From the NCBI GenBank assembly GCA_002433025.1, contig DJGZ01000083.1, positions 1-64,000 on the forward strand: 64,000 nucleotides of DNA. Reading direction: 5' to 3'. The position numbers and the translations under genes are program-made. The stretch comes from Bacteroidales bacterium UBA5833 (lineage in GTDB: Bacteria; Bacteroidota; Bacteroidia; Bacteroidales; Lentimicrobiaceae). The notes beneath the pieces are model-generated. The model ran no database searches. It saw nothing but the letters and a program-made list of their open reading frames with translations, and had not been told where the DNA came from. Shown here piece after piece: positions 8,306-16,132 of this stretch. The first letter of the stretch is position 1. Each line of letters opens with the position of its first letter.

Positions 8306-9205
8306 ATGGAGAAATTAAAAATCAAAGCCCACGCTGCACTGTTTGCATCCGGACTGCTGTTCGGCGCCAACTACTGGATTGCCAAAGGGCTGATGCCTGG
8401 CTACATGCAGCCTATGCAGATAATTTTTGTACGTGGTTTTGCAGCCATGCTCTTATTCTGGCTGTTATCCGTCAGCTTGCAACCGCTGAAGATTCACCGC
8501 TCCGACCATATTAAGTTAATCATTTGCAGCCTCCTGGGCATTGCCATAAACCAGATCTGTTTTTTTACAGGCCTCAGCTATACCAGCCCGGTCGACACTT
8601 CCCTGATCCATGCCGGCAGCCCGCTCATGGTAATCGCTTTTTCCGCCATCATAGCCGGTGAAAAAGTGACCACTTCGAAAATTGCCGGCATCCTGGCAGG
8701 CGGTGCAGGGGCAATTCTATTGATTTTGCAGGGCTCCGGTGCGGCAGCAGCAGAAAATCAGCTTCTCGGCAATACCCTTATCCTGATAAACATAACAGCA
8801 TATAGCCTCTACCTCGTGCTTGTAAAACCACTAATGATGAAATACAACGCCGTTACCGTGATGAAATGGATTTTTCTCTACGGCTTTCTGATGGTAATCC
8901 CTTTCAGTGTAAAAGATGCTTTCAGCATCAACTGGCAGGGTTTCACCCCTTCCGCATGGCTTTCGCTGGGCTATATCGTTGTGGGAACTACCTTCCTGGC
9001 TTATCTGCTTACAACTTTTTCGCTGAAGGCCCTAAGCGCCGGGGTGGCAGGTTATTACATCTACATGCAGCCGGTGATAGCGGCTTCAATTGGGATTTTC
9101 ATGTTCAGTGAAGCTTTGAGCATGGTCAAAATAGTTGCCGCTGTTTTGATTTTTACAGGTGTTTACCTTGTAAACCGCCCGGCTGCCGTTAAAACAAATG
9201 CCTGA
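8306..9205 (+). CDS. EamA/DMT-family transporter
   Basis: This 299-residue inner-membrane protein has ten predicted helices arranged as two EamA repeats (about residues 10-140 and 155-290), typical of the drug/metabolite transporter superfamily. The substrate cannot be inferred. The start is placed at ATG 8306 (MEKLKIK...). A TTG start at 8264 would add 14 residues overlapping the presumed promoter. Its last 17 nt overlap the 3' end of the convergent phospholipase D gene. Confidence 0.87.
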   Translation: MEKLKIKAHAALFASGLLFGANYWIAKGLMPGYMQPMQIIFVRGFAAMLLFWLLSVSLQPLKIHRSDHIKLIICSLLGIAINQICFFTGLSYTSPVDTSLIHAGSPLMVIAFSAIIAGEKVTTSKIAGILAGGAGAILLILQGSGAAAAENQLLGNTLILINITAYSLYLVLVKPLMMKYNAVTVMKWIFLYGFLMVIPFSVKDAFSINWQGFTPSAWLSLGYIVVGTTFLAYLLTTFSLKALSAGVAGYYIYMQPVIAASIGIFMFSEALSMVKIVAAVLIFTGVYLVNRPAAVKTNA

Positions 9206-10265
9206 AAGGAATAAGCATCCAGCCAAAAATTTTTTCGAGTACCGGCCGGCGAAGCCAGGCTTCATAGTCAAAATCAATGCAGTCTGTCAGGGTTTTTCCG
9301 ATATGGCCCTTCAGCAGGCTTACAATTTCCCGGTCTTTCCCAATTAGCATAATCTCGTGCTGATACCTGAAACTTCGATAATCGAAGTTGGCCGAACCTA
9401 TGGCGAAGGTTTCATCATCCACCAGCACACATTTTGCATGCAGGTTACCCGGAGTATAAAACCTGATCCTGATTTTGCTGTTATAGTAAAAACCCATGTA
9501 TTTGCTCCGGAGAAGATCAACTGACCTTACATCGGAGTGCAGAGGGATAATTACATTCACTTCAACTCCACGCCGGGCGGCCTGCATCATGTAGCGCCTG
9601 AGTTTATACCCCGGGAGAAAATAAGGCGTTTCAATATAAACTGATTTTCTTGCATTCTGAAGCAACTTCTCGTAACGCTTTTTAATCTGTTGCCTGTATA
9701 TGGATGGCAGATCCTGAACTATTTCAAACCCACGGTAAAAAATTGTGCGCTTGTATGCAAACTTATTGAAAATATACTTTCTGTAAATTTTAGCGCTGTC
9801 GTTGAATGCTTTTCGGAAAACCTGTGCCAGTGAACCTTCCACCCTTAGCACCGACTCTCTCCATTTCATGGAATAGGCCGTCAGATTTGCCGAACCGATG
9901 TAACAGATATGATCATCTATGATTAGAAGCTTCCTGTGGTTCCTGCGGTGGTTCTTTGTGAAAAAGTCAATAAAGAATTTGATTTTTTTAAAATACCGCA
10001 CCTCTCCGCCAAATTGTATGAGCTGCTCAAAAAATGATTCCGGCAGGCTGGTCCCCCATGAGTCAAGCAGGAGCTTAACCTTAACCCCTTCTTTACATTT
10101 TCTTATCAGCAAATCCCTGAACCGCTCCCCTACCGAATCATTCCCGATACGGTAAAACTCAAGAAAAATATAACTGCTTGCTCCGGCAATGTCGTTCAGC
10201 ATGGCTTGCTGGAACAATGCCGGGTCATCAAAAAGCATTGAAGCATGCTGTCCGCGGGGCTTCAT
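9189..10265 (-). CDS. Phospholipase D-family protein, cardiolipin synthase-like
   Basis: This 358-residue protein has two HKD catalytic motifs: HRKLLIIDD with following GSANLT (about residues 115-135), and HAKCVLVDD with GSANFDYRS (about residues 275-295). This is the signature of PLD-type phosphatidyltransferases such as ClsB. The N-terminal membrane helices of ClsA are absent, so the enzyme is probably peripheral. Likely role: cardiolipin synthesis by transphosphatidylation; a phospholipase or nuclease function is less likely. It is monocistronic and overlaps the EamA gene end to end by 17 nt. Confidence 0.88.
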   Translation of the reverse strand: MKPRGQHASMLFDDPALFQQAMLNDIAGASSYIFLEFYRIGNDSVGERFRDLLIRKCKEGVKVKLLLDSWGTSLPESFFEQLIQFGGEVRYFKKIKFFIDFFTKNHRRNHRKLLIIDDHICYIGSANLTAYSMKWRESVLRVEGSLAQVFRKAFNDSAKIYRKYIFNKFAYKRTIFYRGFEIVQDLPSIYRQQIKKRYEKLLQNARKSVYIETPYFLPGYKLRRYMMQAARRGVEVNVIIPLHSDVRSVDLLRSKYMGFYYNSKIRIRFYTPGNLHAKCVLVDDETFAIGSANFDYRSFRYQHEIMLIGKDREIVSLLKGHIGKTLTDCIDFDYEAWLRRPVLEKIFGWMLIPFRHLF

Positions 10266-10386
10266 CTGATTACTGAAATAGTGGTTTACCCGATAGGCAA
10301 AGTTATGAAATCAACGGAATCAATACAAAACATTGATTAGTGCCCCGGAAAAAGAAAAAACACAAGCCGGCCGGCCCGGGTTTTAT

Positions 10387-10707
10387 TTATCTGCACCTTG
10401 GCGCATGTTCCCGCAGCAGGCTCTCAATTTTCCGGGCGGCTGAAGGTGAAAAACCCCTGCCCTCGATCTGGCGTTTAGCGAAGGATTCAATCAAAATATC
10501 AGCCCCTGTAGCTTTAGGACTTACCTCAACATTGATAATATTCAGAATGGGAATTGAGATTGATTTTATCCCTGAAAAAGGGCCTCTTTTCTTCCTCAAA
10601 GTAACAAATGTTTCATCTATTTCAATTGATTCGGGATGCAGCAAGCTTCCCCCGTTCATCACACTTGACTTGAATCTGACAAAATGAAATGGCACAAGCA
10701 TATTCAT
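10387..10707 (-). CDS. Small PH-like protein of unknown function
   Basis: This 106-residue soluble protein has no signal peptide. It alternates short beta strands and ends in a helix (PSAARKIESLLREH), an arrangement resembling a bacterial PH-like domain. I do not recognise the family with certainty. It starts 4 nt after the stop of the upstream small ORF 10712-10960, suggesting a two-gene unit. A GC-rich palindrome (GCCGGCCGGC, 10366-10375) lies just past its stop and may help termination. Confidence 0.6.
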   Translation of the reverse strand: MNMLVPFHFVRFKSSVMNGGSLLHPESIEIDETFVTLRKKRGPFSGIKSISIPILNIINVEVSPKATGADILIESFAKRQIEGRGFSPSAARKIESLLREHAPRCR

Positions 10708-10711
10708 ATAT

Positions 10712-10960
10712 TTAATTATTCATAAAATGTTTTTGATTTATATTTCCCTCAAACCTGCATTCACCCTGCCCCAAACATGCCCGGTGCTGCTGAAGCAGCG
10801 ATGACAAAAAATCGTCATCCATAGCCTGCAAAAACATGTATGCCTGATGAAGGCCAAAATGCCTGATGGCGCCACGGCATACACAACCGGCAGAACGTTG
10901 CGCAGCAGGGCATTTTCGCACCAAGCCCAATAAATTAAGGATCATTATATTTCTTTCCAT
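10712..10960 (-). CDS. Small cysteine-containing protein, unknown
   Basis: This is an 82-residue ORF with an ATG start and five Cys residues (including CVC near residue 27). It has no signal peptide and no recognisable domain. Support comes only from its tight spacing (4 nt) to the downstream gene and from the lack of an alternative gene here. It has no strong Shine-Dalgarno. It could be spurious. Confidence 0.4.
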   Translation of the reverse strand: MERNIMILNLLGLVRKCPAAQRSAGCVCRGAIRHFGLHQAYMFLQAMDDDFLSSLLQQHRACLGQGECRFEGNINQKHFMNN

Positions 10961-11095
10961 ATTATAAACATCAATCGAATAAACGCTGAAACTGAGTTAT
11001 TAAATCCGGTGAGTAGTATTTTGCAATAATATTCAATCAGAAAGCACGAATGTTATCAAATGTATATTCGCACAGGTTTTTTTATCAAGCGTAGG

Positions 11096-11125
11096 GTAAA
11101 AAGCCGGAATCCGTAAAAAACGGCT
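11096..11125 (-). terminator. Terminator of LytTR regulator gene
   Basis: On the minus strand AGCCG...CGGCTT (arms 11121-11125 and 11101-11106) is followed by a run of T. The first arm touches the stop codon. Confidence 0.6.
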
Positions 11126-11873
11126 AAAGATTGCGTAACACTTTCAGCAGGTCATCACGTTTTCGGTATGCAACCGGAATTTCAGAATTATCCTTCAGAA
11201 TGCAGATTAATTCATCCTTTTTAAATTTTCGCAAATGTGTCAGGTTTATAATGTGCGATTGATGAATCCGGCAAAAATTATTCTCCTCCAGAAATTCTTC
11301 ATACTCCTTGATAGATTTGGAAACCATAATACGCTCACCATTTTCCAGAATAAATACCGTATAATTGCGATCCGACTCACACCTGAGAATGTCGTCAAAC
11401 TCCAGCACATGAATGGTATCGGCAGTTTTCAAAATGATCTTTCTATTATCCTGCGATGCAGGCTTTCCGAAACCATCCATCATTTTCTGAAGCTGGTTAT
11501 TGATGCTGCCGGTTTCAATGATCTTTGAAACCCGGTCAATCGCCACCTGAAGCTCAATTGGATCTACCGGTTTGGTGATGTAATCCACTGCATTGAATTT
11601 AAACGCCTTAATCGCATACTCTTCGAAAGCGGTGACAAAAATAACCCGAAAATCTACCGGCATAATTTGCCTCAACAGATCAAACCCCGAACCGTCAGGC
11701 ATTTTTATGTCCAGGATCACAAGGTCAGGTTTGTGCGTCCTTATAGCAGAAATCCCGGACCTCACATCCTCTGCTTCGGCAACAACCTCAGTATTGGCGC
11801 AATAAAGCCTTATCATCTCCCGGATCGTTTCTCTTGACCGGGCTTCATCATCAATGATTACAATGCGGATCAT
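11124..11873 (-). CDS. LytTR-family response regulator
   Basis: This 249-residue two-component regulator has a receiver domain (1-120) with acidic pocket D8/D9, phospho-acceptor D55 in LVILDIKMPDGSGFD, and the Thr/Lys positions TAFEE and ITKPVDPIEL. A linker leads to a LytTR DNA-binding domain (about 145-249, with RCESDRNYTVF, FCRIHQSHIIN and VAYRKRDDLL). LytTR regulators bind DNA by a ten-stranded beta fold. No histidine kinase is adjacent, so it is an orphan in this window. Bacteroidetes partners are commonly LytS/YehU-like kinases. A -7 box lies about 90 nt upstream. Confidence 0.92.
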   Translation of the reverse strand: MIRIVIIDDEARSRETIREMIRLYCANTEVVAEAEDVRSGISAIRTHKPDLVILDIKMPDGSGFDLLRQIMPVDFRVIFVTAFEEYAIKAFKFNAVDYITKPVDPIELQVAIDRVSKIIETGSINNQLQKMMDGFGKPASQDNRKIILKTADTIHVLEFDDILRCESDRNYTVFILENGERIMVSKSIKEYEEFLEENNFCRIHQSHIINLTHLRKFKKDELICILKDNSEIPVAYRKRDDLLKVLRNL

Positions 11874-11962
11874 AATTTCTTCTGGTTAAAGCGACTGGAA
11901 CTGACAGACTTTAGCAATCTGTCTTCAATCATTACCGAATGAAAGCAAATTGTAAATTTATA

Positions 11963-11970
11963 CAAATGTA
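11963..11970 (-). promoter_or_regulatory. -7 promoter box of LytTR regulator
   Basis: The minus strand reads TACATTTG, matching TAnnTTTG. It gives a leader of roughly 80 nt. Confidence 0.45.
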
Positions 11971-12102
11971 TTGATAACTGCTTAATTGCAGCACCATTTT
12001 TATTACAACGATAAGCCGGAAATCCAGATGCAGGCCGCGGATACGGCTTGAGGCAGATTTGATAAATAATGCAAAGGCATTACTGCCCAAAAAGAATAGT
12101 AG

Positions 12103-12110
12103 TACCTTTG
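12103..12110 (+). promoter_or_regulatory. -7 promoter box of yicC-gmk-cyclase-nadD operon
   Basis: TACCTTTG matches TAnnTTTG, 17 nt before the yicC ATG. It is the only box found ahead of the four-gene unit. Confidence 0.65.
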
Positions 12111-12126
12111 TAATAAAAATGAGCCA

Positions 12127-12999
12127 ATGCTAAGGTCAATGACCGGTTACGGCAAAGCTGTTGCCAAACTCAACGGAAAGTCGGTAACCATTGAAATCAG
12201 ATCGCTTAACAGCAAACAACTGGATATGAACGTGAGGCTTCATCCTGCTCTGCGCGACAATGAGCCGGAGATCAGGGCGGCTGTGAACAGGATGCTTGAA
12301 AGAGGCAAGATAGAACTTACCGGAAATATCGATTTTACGGGTACTGACTTACCGGCCGTCATCAACAGACCGGTCGCCATTTCATATTACAATGAACTGA
12401 GTTCATTAGCCAGGGAGCTGGGCGCAGTTGAAGAAAACCTGTTGTCTGTTGTAATGAAGATGCCTGAAGTTACCAGGCTATCAAAGGAGGAATTAACCGA
12501 AGAAGACCGGAATTCAGTATTCACCGCGCTTAATGAAGCATTACAGCAACTCGACGAATTCAGAAAACATGAAGGTGAGTTGCTGGAAAAAGATTTTATT
12601 CTCAGGATCAAGACCATACAAACGCTGCTGGCTGAGGTTGAGCCTTTCGAACAGAACAGAAACCTTCAGCTCCGTGAAAAACTCCGAAACAGCTTTGCTG
12701 ATTTTATCGAAAATAACAATTTCGATACCAACCGGTTTGAACAGGAGATTATCTATTATCTTGAAAAACTGGACATTACCGAGGAAAAAGTCAGGCTGGC
12801 CAAGCATTGCAGATATTTCCTCGATACCCTTGACGAGGATGCCGCCAATGGAAGGAAGCTTTCCTTTGTGTCGCAGGAAATCGGCAGAGAGATCAATACC
12901 ATGGGCTCAAAGGCGAATGATGCAGACATTCAGAAGCTGGTAGTAAGGATGAAGGATGAACTGGAAAAAATAAAGGAACAACTGGCCAACATTCTCTGA
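12127..12999 (+). CDS. YicC family protein (endoribonuclease YicC-like)
   Basis: This 290-residue protein has the family start MLRSMTGYGKA and the C-terminal block SFVSQEIGREINTMGSKANDADIQ, both hallmarks of YicC/YloC. E. coli YicC and related proteins have been reported to act on RNA. The middle is strongly charged and helical (about 130-240). Residue composition and length match full-length members. It is the first gene of a tight operon, with gmk starting 2 nt after its stop, an arrangement known from many bacteria. Confidence 0.92.
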   Translation: MLRSMTGYGKAVAKLNGKSVTIEIRSLNSKQLDMNVRLHPALRDNEPEIRAAVNRMLERGKIELTGNIDFTGTDLPAVINRPVAISYYNELSSLARELGAVEENLLSVVMKMPEVTRLSKEELTEEDRNSVFTALNEALQQLDEFRKHEGELLEKDFILRIKTIQTLLAEVEPFEQNRNLQLREKLRNSFADFIENNNFDTNRFEQEIIYYLEKLDITEEKVRLAKHCRYFLDTLDEDAANGRKLSFVSQEIGREINTMGSKANDADIQKLVVRMKDELEKIKEQLANIL

Positions 13000-13001
13000 T
13001 T

Positions 13002-13592
13002 GTGGATAAATCTAAAAAAACGGAAGGAAAATTAATCATAGTTTCGGCACCTTCAGGGGCAGGGAAAACCACTATCGTGAGATTCCTGCTGTCTTCCGGG
13101 CTCAATCTTGGATTTTCGGTTTCAGCCACAAGCAGGCAGATCAGGCCAAATGAAATTGATGGGATAGACTACTTTTTTATTACGCCCGAAGCATTCAGAA
13201 AAAAAATCGAAGAAGGTGATCTGCTTGAATGGCAGGAGGTTTATGAAGGAAATTTTTACGGCACATTAAAATCGCAGGTAAATTTTTTGCTGGATCAGGG
13301 AAAAAACATTATATTTGATGTTGATGTCGTTGGCGGGTTGAATATAAAAAAACATTTCAGCGACCGGGCATTATCGGTATTTGTTTCGCCGCCCTCACCC
13401 GAAGAACTGGAGAATCGCCTCAGGTCCAGAAAAACAGATTCGGTAGAGACGATAAAAAAGCGGATGGAAAAAGCCCGCTGGGAACTTGGTTTTGCTCCCC
13501 GCTTCGACTACATACTGGTGAATAATGATTTAGAAACAGCAAAAAATGAGATCCTTAAGGTGGTCTCTGAATTTCTGAAGCCAAAATATTGA
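13002..13592 (+). CDS. gmk: Guanylate kinase
   Basis: This 196-residue enzyme converts GMP and ATP to GDP and ADP. The P-loop SAPSGAGKTT is at residues 15-24. The GMP-binding region has SVSATSRQIRPNEIDGIDYFF and EWQEVYEGNFYGT, and the lid holds RLRSRKTDSVETIKKRM. The start is GTG at 13002 (VDKSKKTEGK), 2 nt after yicC; no in-frame ATG precedes the P-loop. The ORF is intact and of normal length (about 190-205). It supplies GDP from guaB-derived GMP. Confidence 0.95.
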   Translation: MDKSKKTEGKLIIVSAPSGAGKTTIVRFLLSSGLNLGFSVSATSRQIRPNEIDGIDYFFITPEAFRKKIEEGDLLEWQEVYEGNFYGTLKSQVNFLLDQGKNIIFDVDVVGGLNIKKHFSDRALSVFVSPPSPEELENRLRSRKTDSVETIKKRMEKARWELGFAPRFDYILVNNDLETAKNEILKVVSEFLKPKY

Positions 13593-13599
13593 TTTACTA

Positions 13600-14667
13600 A
13601 TGCAAAAAGCGGAAGTGGCATTAATGTTTTCTGACATTCGCGGTTATTCAAGGCTTCTTGAGCTTGATGAGCAGGAAGCCCTTGAGTTGCTGGCCAGGCA
13701 TAATGAGATTTCGCAGCAGGTCATTACCGAGTACAACGGCCATCTGGTAAAGAGGCTCGACGACTCAGTACTTGCCTCATTTGTGTCGGTCAACGATGCC
13801 TATCTGTGTGCCGTTGACTTCCTTGAAAGGCTCAAAGCGTTTAACCGGAATAAGGAAAAGCCAAGGCGGCTTCTGGTAAGTATCGGATTGCACAAAGGAA
13901 AAGCGGAAGTCCGCAATTCGGTGGTGATCGGCGAGCAGGTGAATGTGGTTGCCAGGTTGCAGGCCATGGCAGAACCGGGCTGTATCTGCATGTCAAATGC
14001 CATGTATTCGGCCATCAGTAAGATGATTGACCTCAAGGTAGTTGAATACCGGGATGTGGAGATTGAAAACCTTCCGGGAAGTCATAACGTGTACAAAACG
14101 CTCTCCATTTACCGTGATGAATTTAAGATCGGCAGACCGGCGGTTCATCATAAATCAGATTTCCGGTATAAAATAAAAGAGATTGAACACCTCCCGGGCA
14201 GGGGCACTTCCTTTGCTTCCACAGCCTTTGCTGCACTCACATTCTTTTCAGTGATCCTGATCATGGGCGCAGGCATTCAGGCTCAAAGGACGAGCACCGG
14301 GCTTTCCGACATCCTGTCCATGTGGCTGAATTCTCCTGTATTATACTTTTCCGTAATTCCGGCTTCACTGTTCTTCGCAGCCCTTTATGCCAGAAGAAAA
14401 ATGCGTGCAGTGTTTGATGATGTGCGGGAAGTTGACCGTATCCTGTCGTACATTATGTCGCAACTGGGCTATCGCCAACCTGTACATGCCAAAGGTTTTA
14501 TGCTTTTCAAACCGGAACCGGGGAACTTCCTTATACTCGGAATGCGCAAGTTCAGGGCACGGGTTGACGGAAATACCATCCTGCTGCAGGGACCATACCT
14601 ATACATGTCCCGGTTGATAAAGATGCTGAAACATTATGAACAAACCGGAAAAACCGACTCCATCTAA
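13600..14667 (+). CDS. Class III nucleotidyl cyclase domain protein with two membrane helices
   Basis: This 355-residue protein has an N-terminal adenylate/guanylate cyclase domain (about 5-165): first metal Asp in MFSDIRGYSRL (D12), second in KRLDDSVLASF (D55, with Asp replacing the usual Gly before it), GLHKGKAEV, and the transition-state Asn/Arg in VNVVARLQA. Two hydrophobic helices (about 204-227 and 245-266) and a 90-residue cytoplasmic tail follow. The order cyclase-TM-tail is the reverse of most membrane cyclases. It lies 7 nt after gmk, and its end overlaps nadD by 32 nt, so it is co-transcribed. Product (cAMP, cGMP) and activity are unproven. Confidence 0.82.
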   Translation: MQKAEVALMFSDIRGYSRLLELDEQEALELLARHNEISQQVITEYNGHLVKRLDDSVLASFVSVNDAYLCAVDFLERLKAFNRNKEKPRRLLVSIGLHKGKAEVRNSVVIGEQVNVVARLQAMAEPGCICMSNAMYSAISKMIDLKVVEYRDVEIENLPGSHNVYKTLSIYRDEFKIGRPAVHHKSDFRYKIKEIEHLPGRGTSFASTAFAALTFFSVILIMGAGIQAQRTSTGLSDILSMWLNSPVLYFSVIPASLFFAALYARRKMRAVFDDVREVDRILSYIMSQLGYRQPVHAKGFMLFKPEPGNFLILGMRKFRARVDGNTILLQGPYLYMSRLIKMLKHYEQTGKTDSI

Positions 14668-15241
14668 GCTAACCGGGCTGTTTTTCGGATCCTTTAACCC
14701 CATTCACACCGGCCATCTGTGTATCGCTGAATTTATGGTTGAATTCGGCGGATTGAAAGAAGTATGGTTTATTGTGTCACCTCACAATCCGCTGAAGGAC
14801 AAGGCAACCCTTCTTTCGGACCAGTACCGCCTCGAAATGGCAGAAGCTGCCATTGAAAATGATGAGCGTTTCAGGGTCTCGGACATTGAATTCCGGATGC
14901 CACGGCCATCCTACACCATCGATACCCTTACCAGACTGAGCGAGCAACACCCCGACCGGCAGTTTGTGCTGATTGCAGGGACAGATGTCCTGCCTTCGTT
15001 TCATAAGTGGAAAAATTATGAACAGCTGCTCAATCAATACCGTCTGATGATTTATCCAAGGCATGGAGATGAGGAACACCCCCTGCTCAGCCATCCGTCG
15101 ATAACAATGGTGAACGCCCCCCGCATCGAAATATCGGCAAGTTTTATCCGCGAAGCAATCAAGAACGGCAAAAACATCCGGTATTTCCTTCCGGATAAGG
15201 TTATGAAAATCATTGAGAAAATGGGGTTCTACCTTCGTTAG
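14636..15241 (+). CDS. nadD: Nicotinate-nucleotide adenylyltransferase
   Basis: This 201-residue enzyme makes nicotinate adenine dinucleotide from NaMN and ATP in NAD synthesis. The nucleotidyltransferase motif GSFNPIHTGH lies at about residues 18-27, and the C-terminal ISASFIREAIKNG (canonical ISSTxIR) is present. The length is normal. The start ATG at 14636 lies inside the cyclase gene (32-nt overlap), which implies translational coupling; the 12-residue N-terminal extension may be shorter in reality. It ends 4 nt into the convergent hydrolase gene. Confidence 0.93.
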   Translation: MNKPEKPTPSKLTGLFFGSFNPIHTGHLCIAEFMVEFGGLKEVWFIVSPHNPLKDKATLLSDQYRLEMAEAAIENDERFRVSDIEFRMPRPSYTIDTLTRLSEQHPDRQFVLIAGTDVLPSFHKWKNYEQLLNQYRLMIYPRHGDEEHPLLSHPSITMVNAPRIEISASFIREAIKNGKNIRYFLPDKVMKIIEKMGFYLR

Positions 15242-16038
15242 ATTTCGCAGCAACGCCTGAAGAAATCGCGCAGGGCGGGAAACACTTTTTCAGGGGCCTC
15301 AAGAAAACCCATGTGGCCAACATTATCCAGTAACATTACCTGAACATTTCGTCCAAGCATTGCCTGGGCCATCACCTTATTGTAAGGCATCCGGCTGTCG
15401 TTTTTACCAATCACAAAGTAAAGGGGCAATTCCGTCTGAATCAGGAAATCCAGACTTCCCTTCCTGATCTTCATGCCCTCAAGCGATGCGATAATCGACC
15501 TGGAAGGGGTGGCAGCCGCGCGGTTCGTTAGTATCTCTATTTCCCCTGAGAGCCTTTCCCTGTTCTCTATGGCGAAAAGGTCCGGTATAAACTGGTGGAT
15601 GAACCCGGTGTGATTGAGTTTAACTACACTTATAGTCCGGCTGCGGTTCTCCTTTGCCTGCTCATCGTCGGGTGCAAGATGCGAATGCAACAGCACCATT
15701 CCTTTAACATGATTACCTGAACCGGCGGCCAGCTCAGCAGCAATGTATCCGCCCATGCTGTGCCCGCAGAGCGCAAAATCGTCCACACCTTCGTATTTGA
15801 GAATTGCCGATACCGCAGCCGCCATATCCGGCATGGTGTGTAACTCACCCAGCAACCCACTCCGGCCGTGCCCCGGCAGGTCAATCATCAATACACTGAA
15901 ATCCTTTTCGAGCACCGCAGCAAGCCCGCTCCAGATCTCCGCCGATTCCATAAAACCATGCAACATCACAACCCAGGGCCCTTTCCCGGTTTTCCTGTAA
16001 AATAACGGGGTGTTTTGATATGTGATTGATTCTGACAT
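15238..16038 (-). CDS. Alpha/beta-hydrolase fold protein
   Basis: This 266-residue cytoplasmic enzyme has an oxyanion HGFMES near residue 28, the nucleophile elbow GHSMGG (about residue 94-99), a catalytic Asp candidate in IGKNDSRMP and His in NVGHMGFLEAP. The pattern fits small esterases, lactonases or MhpC-like hydrolases. The substrate is not predictable. The gene lies 94 nt downstream of a Xaa-Pro aminopeptidase in the same direction, so the two could be co-transcribed. Confidence 0.85.
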   Translation of the reverse strand: MSESITYQNTPLFYRKTGKGPWVVMLHGFMESAEIWSGLAAVLEKDFSVLMIDLPGHGRSGLLGELHTMPDMAAAVSAILKYEGVDDFALCGHSMGGYIAAELAAGSGNHVKGMVLLHSHLAPDDEQAKENRSRTISVVKLNHTGFIHQFIPDLFAIENRERLSGEIEILTNRAAATPSRSIIASLEGMKIRKGSLDFLIQTELPLYFVIGKNDSRMPYNKVMAQAMLGRNVQVMLLDNVGHMGFLEAPEKVFPALRDFFRRCCEI

Positions 16039-16132
16039 ATTTAATGTGATAATACGACAGTCCCGACCGGTGGAAATTTCGCGCCTTCAGGCCGGGACTG
16101 ACAACATGAATGAACTGTTTGGTAAAGGTCTT

